DNA of 64,000 nucleotides, from the NCBI GenBank assembly GCA_903813345.2, contig CAIIXF020000002.1:27843223-27907222 (forward strand), written 5' to 3'. The position numbers and the translations under genes were made by a program. Origin of the DNA: Owenia fusiformis (Eukaryota > Annelida > Polychaeta > Sabellida > Oweniidae). Below, piece by piece: positions 12,901-24,900 of the stretch (position 1 is its first letter; every line of letters begins with the position of its first letter). The notes beneath the pieces are model-generated. The model searched no databases. It was not told the origin of the DNA and saw nothing but the letters and a program-made list of their open reading frames with translations.

Positions 12901-15900
12901 TATGACGTCACAATTGCTTAACGGCTACAGTTCAAATTATCATATATGAACGCTTTTAAAATTTTCAAAATTGTGTAAGGTTTTGAAGGCAAATGGGACG
13001 AGCAATAAGTTTACCTTCATTTAACCTTCTAATTTAAGTCTGATTTGAAAGAAAAATTAACTGCACAATATTGTCATGGCGAAATTTACAAAACAATAAC
13101 CAGTTTGTTTATTTTGCAAATAATATTAAAATAAGAGCTGGTTTTCGAGACTTGAAAAAAATGTGACGCATCGATGTTGTATAATATTGTCCTCGAGATC
13201 TTCACTGGGGAGTATCGTGATGCAACAACACCGTGTTGTTGCATCAAGATGGCCAGACTTCCGGTGATAGATTTTCGTACGATATTTTGTTTCCCCAATT
13301 AAACCCATTTCTAGGACGAGTTGCTCAATAACCATACACGTGCAGTTAGCGCACGATCTATATTTAAAGAAACTGTCATTAGTATACATGTACCATCACC
13401 AAGAAGCAATAAGTTCACGGTTTTAGTTCCTCACTATTGATGCAACAACACCAAACCGAAGATGCAACAACACTCCTCTAGATTTGAGCAATGATGCAGC
13501 AACACCAATTAATAGTATAATTTCAGAAGACCATAAATCTCGAGTGGAACAGATTTTTAAATGCTACTATTGCGATACCGTTACCCATTACCCATATTTG
13601 CATTCTTCTCAAGGCATTCAAAATACACTTCCTGCGGGCGAAGATCCTTTATATGTGTTTTCAAAAAATTTATACTTTTAAACATTATAACGTTCTGGAC
13701 GTTGTTCTATAACATAGTTCAATCGCCTTTAACATGGCAAGCTTTAGTAACCCAATCTATTTTCATAAACCACTATTCCATAGCTTGATGACCCTGACTC
13801 CAGTTAGTATCATTCAAAATGGTGGACAAACATCTTTCGTTCTCGGTAAATATGATGAGCTATTGGAAATTATCTGTCATCCATCTGTGGAACAGTGATA
13901 AACTAGTAGATTTACGTTACCACTGTTTATCAAATTATAACTAAAACAGTTTAACTGTGACATTCGTGAGCTTATGTTGATGGGATGATTGTTTCATCTA
14001 TGATATAATATGATATGATTCTTTATTTCCTCCAATTTGGAGAGCCAACGTGTAAAAACGTCTAATTGACTTTATTAGAGAAGCCGTTTAGTTACACGTT
14101 TAATGGAAATCTTGAACGACGCACATGTAGAATTATTGCTCTCTTTGGATTCCTTCTCTCCGACTGAGTAAAAAGGTAAACAAAAGTGATAAGATTAAGG
14201 GCCCAAAAAGGTAAATTGATAGGGGTACAGTTATCCCAGATATCCCGGGCCCTCGGGAAATATCATATTGTCTCTCGGAATAAAACCAATATTGAATCCC
14301 TCTCAGTAAATAACCTTTATATAATAGCATTGTATAACTGCAATATCATTAAACCAATACTCATCCTATACATCTCTTGAGAACGATGTACAACTCCTGG
14401 ATAGCGCAAACTCCTGAGCAGCGTATAAAACTCTTCAACTTGATATATGACATCATACTTTGGGTGGGATAACAAAGGATATACAATATACAATTGTAGA
14501 CCTCTCTTGAGGTCAACTGGCAAAAGTGTATACCGATACTGTAATCCTTGAAAGTTCGGAGGTCGAGGTCAACAGTACTCTCAGGGTTTACTGTTGAGGT
14601 AAACACTTTGGCCAGTTGACCGAATACAGAGGTTAACAATTGTTTGTTAGTCCGAAGAATATAATAATTTGAAAGAAATAATATACAATTGTAGACCTCT
14701 CTTAAGGTCAACTGGCAAAATTGTATACCGATACTGTAAACCTTGAAAGTACTGTTGATCAAGACCAGAGGTCGAGGACACTTTTGCCAGTTGACCGAAA
14801 ATAGAGGTTAACAATTGTTCTGTTAGTCCAAATAATATAATAATTGGACGAATATATAATCGAATATCACGTGAACATATTATATAAGTAAAGGTTGTTA
14901 CGCGGTAAACACGATACAAAAATATGTCATATTCCGCAACGAATATGGCATATTCACTTGCGGTGTATGCAATACACACTAACCAATGAGAACGTGATAC
15001 GGAAGTACGCAATTGTCAATTGCATCGATTGAACGAACAAGTAAAACGATATAAATTATTATAATGATTACTGAATAAACACTACTGTGTATCGAATATA
15101 TTAACTTAGCAGAAGTATCAGTCACCTTCTCGCGTAATAAACTTACTCAATCAATCCAGGATTCATATATTAGTACTCGACGCATTAACTATATTGGTAA
15201 TCCAGCGTAGTTTTACATTTAGAGTCGATTCTCGCTACCAATCAAATCAAGGCTTTCTGTATCACGTTTTCACCTGCGGTATATGGCATATTCACCTGCG
15301 GTATATGGCATATTCCGCAAGTGAGTATGACATATTCTGCAGATGAGTATCGGGTATTCACTGAAATCAATGTATCGCATATTCACTGCGGAATATTGCA
15401 TACTCACTTGCGGAATATGCCATATACCGCAGGTGAGTATGGCATATTCACCCGTATCACAAATACCGCACAACCATGAATGTATGCCATATACCGCGTA
15501 ACAAAGGTATCATATTCTAGCAAAATATCCCAAAAACCGTCGAATACTTGTAATTTTTGCACAACTTATTTTTTCAAAATCAAAAATATTTCAACATTAA
15601 AAAACAATTTTTCAAAAATAGGGGTCAACAGTACCTAGTAGTGGTCAACAGTTTACAATTGTTGACCTCCCCAGAGGTCAACCGGCAAAATTGTATACCG
15701 AGACTGTAAACCGAAAAACTACTGTTGACAGAGACTGAAAGTCGAGGTCAACAGTAGTTTCAAGGTTTACAGTCGAGGTATATGATTTTGACGGTTGATC
15801 GAATGGAGAGGTCTACAATTGTTTTGTTAGTCCGAGTAAACTAATAATACACATATAGACGACAATCATCAATCGGCATGGCTTCATTTCACAACCTTTT

Positions 15901-18900
15901 CTCCGAACCACGTTAGCAATATTTTTTTTAGAAAATCTGGAGACAGTGCAAGTAGCTTAACTCTGTATTTGGCACATCACGGCGTACTCGTTAGTGAATT
16001 AATGTTAATTTTAAGTTTCTATTTGTATTTTTGCTATCGAGTATTTCAGTTGAGGTACTAACAATACATTTTGTTGACCGCTCATCAACCAATCAGAATT
16101 GAGTATTTCAATTGAGGTACTAACAACACAAAATGACTGATATCTGTTGTCTTTCTAAAATTATATTAGTTATTTGTAAACAATTTCCATACGGTAAATC
16201 AAGGGCATTTAATTTAGAAAATGTATAATCTTTATTTTTCAGATACAATATCAATGAGATTGCCTCCCGGGGATTCAGTACTTTATTTAGTTTGCCTTGT
16301 ATATCCTTTTAACTTTGATATAGACAAAGAAACCAAACAAAATACGCTTCGTTCATGGACCACTGACTCACGCGTTTTATTCATGTCCCGACCTACACCT
16401 GTAAACAGAACATAAAACAGTTTCTCTTGTTGTTCAATGATACATTATATTGGCGTTTTTGCATCAGCACATTGGTGTTGTTGCATCATCGATAAGAAAC
16501 AGAGTGGTGTTGTTGCATCAATAGTGAGGAATTAAAACCACGAATTTATCGCTTCTTGATGATGCTACATGTATACCAATGACAGTTTTTTTAAAATACA
16601 GATCATAACCTAACTGCATGTGTATGATTATTGAGCAACTCGTCCTAGAAATGGGTGTAAATTGGGAAAAGAAAACATCGTACGAAAATCTATCACCGGA
16701 AGTCTGGCCATCTTGATGCAACAACACGGTGTTGTTGCATCACGATACCCCCCAGTGATCTTGCTACCCTGTAAATTTTGTCATGATTAGATAAGGATAA
16801 AGTATTTGACGCCATAATGTTACGCTAATTGTCCCCAGTTTCATGCGACGTGTATCAAGATTTTCGCGGCCACCTTGGATTTTTTTGTTGCGTACATCTA
16901 TTCAGTATTCACCAATATACATCTTTCCACCAAATATGAAGATAATCCGTCCACTAGTATTCGAGTTAGCTTTCGGACGCATGACGATCGGAAGGCTTCC
17001 CTATATCCCTACCAAACTTCGTTCGTTGGGATAAAACATAAATGATAATATTGTTTATATCTAGTTTCCATTTTTTCATGTCATTCAAATGTTACCTCCA
17101 TCCGACATCTCCGGTCCAGTATGGCCCGAAGGAGTGTTTCCACTGAGCCTTATGAAATCGAAGTCATCCGTTATCAGCTGGTTCATGCCACGGTATCCTC
17201 TCCCGCATCCAGACCCATCATTAGAATCATCCCAACTGGAGCTCTCGAAGTTGCAACACCATAGGTGATTTGGTGCACTTGATACAGGAGTTGTCACAGG
17301 TGTTACAGGTGATCTCGTTGATATCAAAGGTGATGATACACTGGATGGTGTTTCTGTGGATACAGCTGAAGTGCAAACAGAAGTTAACAACAATTAGAAG
17401 TACATGCATTCTGATATGTGTTTCATTGCTTTTTCAAAGCTACACCCCTTATCCACACTCTCAAATCACGGTACCGTACGGTACATTAAGAGCATGGTAC
17501 CGTATGGTACCGTTTTAGTCTACGGTACAAGTAAGTCTATCGCAATAACGTAAGAATATTCTTAAAGATTTCGGGTGCGTTTTGTTCATGAATAATGGTG
17601 ATTTAAGATTTTTAGTCATTAAATATCTAAGCACAAGTGCCAAAGAGAGAGGACTAAAAATGTAAAAAAACTAGCAAGAACCTGAGTGTAAACCTGTCAT
17701 AAGAAAAATAGACCCTATGTATCCCAAAACCATGTTGTAACACCCCCTACCCCCTTCTCTCTTCCAATCCAGTCTCAATATCACAATCCAGGACCAGAAC
17801 ACCAAGGGACATTAAATAAACGAACATGTTTATGTCACAGGGGCTTGTATCAAAGATCGGGCAGAGCCCTAATGTCTTATAAGCCCATAGTACAAAGGGA
17901 GGTCAGTAGTGAAGTAGGTAGAGCTAGGTAGTGAATAGAAAAAATAATTCGTACTTAAATATGTTGAATCATTCCCATATTTTACATACATATTCAACGT
18001 GTAAAATGACTGGGGTAAATAAAGTAATTGAAGCAATCCATCGAGTAGTTGCTGAGTTTAAATAATTCTTGAAAATGTTAAGAAATGAGAAAGAAACCTG
18101 TGAAATTGTCATTAAAAGGATTATTGAATTTAGTTATCATTACGGCACTGAGAAATCAGTGTCCACTTTTTGCATGCTCTAATTAAATTGGAGTCTTACT
18201 GACACTCGTCCTTTCAAAAAAGTCCACAAGAGCACATTGTTTAACAGACTGACTAGATGACGATTCCCTGCTTCTGGTACAATCTCTGGTTGAATTGGCA
18301 TATTCTATAGATCTACAGCTTGGAACACCTTCCTGAATACACATATTCAAGCAGTCATCCAAATCATAGTCGGCATATTTCTTATCGTTGTATCCCAAAA
18401 TGCATGACTTCGTTGCCCTGCGCCACACATAACCTGCATGTGTAAAGTCCGTAAATGACGTTGCATCTGTGAATAGCCCTACGCAAGCTGAAAAACAAAG
18501 TATACATTTTCAGTGGGAATATTTAACTAATACGATAAATGCAGATTAATTTACTGTATACTCGTAAGTCGTAATTAAGTGGAAACTATCATGCCAGTCT
18601 CATAGAATGATTTGACTCTTATCGTGACGGCTTCAATTCACAATGTAAATTGATTTTAAGATGTTATTTTTCCGACATTTAATTATCCGACACTAAGCAT
18701 AAATCGGAAATCGGAAAATTAAATGTCTCGGCAAATTAGCCACTTATAGAGTATATCGTTAAATTCCATAAATTGATTATAACTGAATCGTGTTTTATCA
18801 TTTTTTTCAAACTGTTTAATGTGCTTTGCTCTTTAGTCTGTTGCCGGACAATCACATAAGGATTCACTTCTAATTACAATTGAGATCCGATACAATCACA

Positions 18901-21900
18901 TAAGGATTTACCTCTAACTACAATTGAGATCCGATACAATCACATAAGGATTCACTTCTAATTACAATTGAGATCCGACAAGTCTCAGTGTCTAAATCCT
19001 TTTCATCATCAAGTCATAGCTACGTCTAGCTATTCTGACGTGAATCTTTTTAAACTAACCTTTGGAAGTCACACATATCGTTTAATAAGCGGTAATTCAC
19101 ACCAATGCATAGCATCCATCCTAACATATTTTTGCCGAAAAATTAAGAAAATTGATTGATTAATAGGCGAGAAATGAATCCATCCATACAGGAAAATGGT
19201 TCAGAGAAAAATGCATTTCAAAACTTTTGTTCTCAGAGAAACCAGTGGTACAATAATATTTAAAACATAATATAATCGTCATTTTAATCTGGGTAGACGA
19301 TCGATATTGATTTACATTTGAAATTAAGCATATTTAGAAAAGAGTGACAATGAAAAACCTAATTTTTTCAAAAAGTTTTTTTTGCTTTTTGCCACCTGAG
19401 TGATCACTTAGGGTGCAAAATATTTCCTATATGCTAAAACATTAAAGATTTTGCCATTTTATTATTGAAATAATGTTTGCTTTGTTCAATCCTTGCATTG
19501 GTGTTAAAAAGAAAAATGGCGGTAAATTTGAATATTTGAGAAATGAAAAGTTGATATTTTTAAAAAATATTTCTTGTAAAATGTCAATAATAACTTACAG
19601 ATAAGTTAAGTAATGAAAAATAGTAAAATAATTATAAAAGCATATTTTCAAACTTCACGCGGGGCCTTTAAATAGAAGTTAGTCGATAGTGTGTGAATTT
19701 GTCTATTTTTAGATATTGCAGTTACTCGAGCCATTTGAAATACATCCGGAAATCTACCTGTTAAAATTGATAAATTGAAAGTGAATGCAAGTGGAGCTGC
19801 TATGAATTCATAAAATGATTTATAACTTCAAGCTTTATATCATCAATTGAAGCTGTAGAATCTTAACATGTCACGTTGATATGTTTCAAACTATATAAAA
19901 ATATGTATGCGACTAGCTCCAAAAGGGCGATGTTAGATATTATATGTGTTACCCATAAAATGAAGTATTCTTACTGTGGGTACGATTTGTCTAATATTTG
20001 TATCCTCCAACACACGGGTTAAATTAACCTTGTTTGTGCATCATTGGTGAAAACTGAGCCAAGAAGTACTCTTAACTAAAAGGATACCTTTTAAATGACA
20101 GATAACGGAACAAGTCAAATAAGGTGCTTTGTGAGTCGAACGATTGTATCTGTGCATTATGTTAATGTTTGACTGACACATCAGTTGAGGGTTAACCCCA
20201 GTGAAGCAAGTTTATATCTTAGTTCAACCAAGGGCGTTACAATACCCGGGAATTTATCGGTTCGTGCAGTACTTGTTTGTGATAGCGTCCTCTGTAGGTC
20301 ATTGTGCTTATAGCCTACAGTAATACGGGGTAGGATATCGGGAATTCGGTCAGTTTCCATCCGTCGATTTCGCTATGAATTGAAGCAAGTGTGACCACTT
20401 TATCCACTTAAACAATTTGATAATTGATTAAATATTTAAACAAAATCGATAAACACGTTATACACTTCCTATCTCCTTAGATATTAGCATGTATTTATGG
20501 ATTGTGTTTTCGAACAAGGCTCGACCCAAACCAATAGGGAAATCCTTATGCTAATTAGTATGACGTCATATTTTCCTGGGGAATCCTAGATTTCAAAGCC
20601 TCAGTCTGTTATTGTGTCAAATGTAAACGCTCTTTTGCAGACAGAAAATTGACAGATTAGCTTTTGACTTTCAGCTTTGATGTTTAAATATTCTGTATTT
20701 CTACCGGACTTCTTGCTGAATATCATATAATGTTATAACTTGATTTGGATCATTGCCTGATTGCTCATTCTGAAATTTTGATTGTGATTCATGATTGATT
20801 GGCAAGAAAAATAATTCCTATTGTTTTCCAGCGAAGTCAAAATGTTACAGCATGAGTTATAATGTCGAGTTTGCATCATGTTAAATTCTGCTAGTGATTA
20901 GAAGTCCATGCACAAGCATACACATAAGAGACAAACACACCCAGGCTCCAGGCCGTGGATGGAAATATAAAACTATTTAAGGCACAAACTGGTATTAATA
21001 GACCGATATGTAGTGTCTGCCATGTATTGAAGGTAAACCAATCTGCATTATTAATGTTTCTTCTATCAATACATGGATTGTGCAATGGAAAAGCAATGGC
21101 ACAATCAAAAATGTGCATATCAATCGTGAATATCTCTCGGTTCAAAGCTTATTTCCAACAGAATCGTGTCAAAATATGTGTCTGAGTAACAGTTATACAT
21201 TATAAGATCGCAAACTCTCACCAATTATCAGCCGAATGGCTCATTTTCAACGAAATGTCCTTAAGACATCAGCCCTGGGTCGCGCCTAAGACCAAAAACT
21301 ATTTCAAATAGCCCTCCCCTAATTATATTGGATACAAGGAGGATTGGCTCCCAGGATCGAAACTCGATATTTTCCAACAATGAAAACGTCGAAATGTCGT
21401 TATTTTCTGAAATTAAAACCGACTATAAATTCAAAATAAACAGTTCAAAAGATTCGAACCAATATCTCGATCATTTCTTGTGAGTTTTGGAATTTTTCGT
21501 TTGGAAATAAGACCAAAATTCACGATTTAAATGTTGAAGTGAACAAAATGGCGGCTGTTTGAATTCGAATTTTGTATTACGACATACCCATATATGGGAC
21601 AGAATATCGGTGGTGCACTCTGGGAGCCAATCCAAGGGAAAGATCAATACCCGGTGATTTCAGCAGGAAGTGGCGTTTCGTTCATTGGATGAGCTGCGCG
21701 CGCACGCATAAATGTGATTATCCAATATAATTAGGGGAGGGCTATTTGAAGTAGTTTTTGGTCTCAGGCGCGACCCAGGGCTGTTGTCTTAAGGACATTT
21801 CGTTGAAAATGAGCCATTCGGCTGATAATTGGTAAGAGTTTGCGATCTTATAATGTATAACTGTTACTCAGACACATATTTTGACACGATTCTGTTGGAA

Positions 21901-24900
21901 ATAAGCTTTGAACCGAGAGATATTCACGATTGATATGCACATTTTTGATTGTGCCATTGCTTTTCTATTGCACAACCCATGTATTGATAGAAGAAACATT
22001 AATAATACAGATTGGTTTACCTTCAATACATGGCAGACACTACATATCGGTCTATTAATACCAGTTTGTGCCTTAAATAGTTTTATATTTCCATCCACGG
22101 CCTGGAGCCTGGGTGTGTTTGTCTCTTATGTGTATGCTTGTGCATGGACTTCTAATCACTAGCAGAATTTAACATGATGCAAACTCGACATTATAACTCA
22201 TGCTGTAACATTTTGACTTCGCTGGAAAACAATAGGAATTATTTTTCTTGCCAATCAATCATGAATCACAATCAAAATTTCAGAATGATCAATCAGGCAA
22301 TGATCCAAATCAAGTTATAACATTATATGATATTCAGCAAGAAGTCCGGTAGAAATACAGAATATTTAAACATCAAAGCTGAAAGTTAAAAGCTAATCTG
22401 TCAATTTTCTGTCTGCAAAAGAGCGTCCCAAGAGCGTTTACATTTGACACAATAACAGACTGAGGCCTTGAAATCTAGGATTCCCCAGGAAAATATGACG
22501 TCATACTAATTAGCATAAGGATTTCCCTATTGGGGTGGGTCGAGCCTTGTTCGAAAACACAATCCATAAATACATGCTAATTTCTAAGGAGATAGGAAGT
22601 GTATAACGTGTTTATCGATTTTGTTTAAAGATTTAATCAATTATCAAATTGTTTAAGTGGATAAAGTGGTCACACTTGCTTCAATTCATAGCGAAATCGA
22701 CGGATAGAAACTGTCCGAATTCCCGATATCCTACCCCGTATTACTGTAGGCTATAAGCACAGTGACCTACAGAGGGCGCTATCACAAACAAGTACTGGAC
22801 GAACCGATAAATTCCCGGGTATTGTAACGCCCTTGGCCAATCCTCCTTGATTGGATAATCACATTTATGCGTGCGCGCGCAGCTCATCCAATGAACGAAA
22901 CGCCACTTCCCGCTGAAATCACCGGGTATTGATCTTTCCCTTGGTTCAACTTACAGGCTGCTTGCAATAGCACTTACTAGTAGCTCACAATAGAACGTTC
23001 TGATAATATAATTTAAGTAAATCACTGTACATGCAATTGTATCATAATAATATTGCATATCATTTATGAATAATTAATATATTTATACACGTATGGACAT
23101 TTAATATATTTATATCCTTATGGACACTTAATATATTGATGTACTTAAGGCCATTAAAAATTGCCGCCCATTCCTCACCACCCCCCAACAGTTCTATTAA
23201 TACCAAACTTGTGAAGTTAAATAAATGGAAAATAATAATATTTACACGCAACACGAATTGTTATGTTTGCTTCAGACAACAAGCAGATCTAGGGAGTAAC
23301 AAAAATTCTGAATTATATCTATTAGATGTGATAGTATATTACGTGTGTTAAGCATGTATTGGAGGATGCAAAACATATGGATATCATAGCAAACTTTGAT
23401 TTTTGTCTAAAAAATTCATCATGGCGCTATTTTTAAGAAAAAGGGTAAAGAGTCTTTCCAGTACATACATTTGAACATCATTAGTCATATGATTTCCCAT
23501 TGTGTTGGCAACAAAATTACATTCCAGTCAGATACCCATTTAAGAAATGCTGCCTCCCATTATAACATAACCTTATTCTTGAAGTCTAAATCTAATATCG
23601 TATGATTAGCACTATACACTAGAAGCGAGGATAAAAGTCAGTAAATGATATTTGACACATACGTGCCATCTGAGACTAAGGTGCCATTAATTTAATGATA
23701 AAACACTAACAATTTATATCACACAAAAACCATTGAGCATTCATCTCAAAATGAAGTTACCTTTCAGTGACAAAATTAACGAGCTACAATTTTTTTTCAA
23801 AAAAACTATTGGACCATTTAAGAATTTAACATCCGCGTTCCAACCGCATTACACAGAAAACCCAGTTTTGATTGGTTTATGTCAAATACAAGGATCTTGT
23901 GTGTACAAATGTAATAAATGTAAACAAAAACATATACTTCATAAATAAAACTTGGTGTACGTATATCTATATTTCTGGTCACGTTGATCATAGGCTTAAA
24001 ATAGGCCTATAACCCCAAGAATCAATAAGGGATTGATGCAAAATGACACCATCCGCCATTTGTTACAGACGCCGACTGTTGAACTCCGACCGCTGGAAAC
24101 AGCGTTCACAAAAAAGTTGGAGACTATAACAATATGTCACCATTTGGCAACATTAAGGCCATCACAAATTATATGTGGCCGCCACAGGTATCGGTCTGAG
24201 TAGCCAAACGTGGAACAGGCGTAGTAATGGGATCTCCGGAATTTTATAGAAATTAATTAAATCACTTTTTATCAAAACTTTGAAGTTTTATGATGATGTT
24301 GCTTCCATGTGTGTAGAAGAGGAGGGCATCTCCGGAGACACGAATGTAAAAAGGGTCGTCGTTCTTAACGAATACGAGGCCGTTGTAGGTATCGGTCTGA
24401 GTAGCCAGGCGTGGGATGGTCAAAGCAACGGCCTCCCATAGATGTTATAGAAATAAAAGCAATTTTCATCAAAACTTGGAAATGAAGTTTTATGATGGTG
24501 TTTTCCTCAAATATGTGTGTAAAAGAGGAGGACCTCTCCGGAGACGCGAATCTTGGTGTAAAATAAGGTGCCATTCTCATAAAAATATGTTCGAACAGAT
24601 CACCTGGATCGCACATTACACTTTCTCCAAACCTGGTCCCCTTTAGGATTGGCCACAATTATGCATATTATTATTCCGAACATGAGATTAAAGGGCGTAA
24701 TATTTGGCATATCAAGCATGTAAAATGGATACAACTCACTCACTATCTTTATTCCTTGCTACCATATAATATAGAATGTATGTTTGAAATTTTACTAAGT
24801 TTGGTTGATCCATTTTACAATATTACTGGTTTCTTAAAAGCTGGCCATCCAGTTTATAATTAAAAACAATATTGTTATCAGAATAATTATTGATATTCTT

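Larger units (their letters stand above)
13203..16756. mobile_element. 3.55-kb foldback-type element with TGATGCAACAACACC iterons
   Basis: The left arm (13203-13478) recurs inverted at 16461-16756. Both arms share CACTGGGG tips, the block CTTCCGGTGATAGATTTTCG, and the CTAGGACGAGTTGCTCAATA block. The 15-mer TGATGCAACAACACC or its complement occurs about nine times, all in or next to the arms. In each arm two copies abut head to head as a 29-base palindrome (13218-13246 and 16714-16742). The interior has no recognisable transposase but three palindromic modules and a CATATTC-rich palindrome cluster. It lies in the exon 3-4 intron. The family is unassigned. Subterminal iterons plus long arms resemble Foldback or MuDR-like non-autonomous elements. 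Confidence 0.65.

Noticed and set aside
20891-22162. Matching 84- and 76-codon open frames on both strands at 20891-21185 and 21868-22162
   Set aside because: They are mirror images created by the palindrome arms, and neither strand shows a known motif or codon pattern typical of coding DNA.
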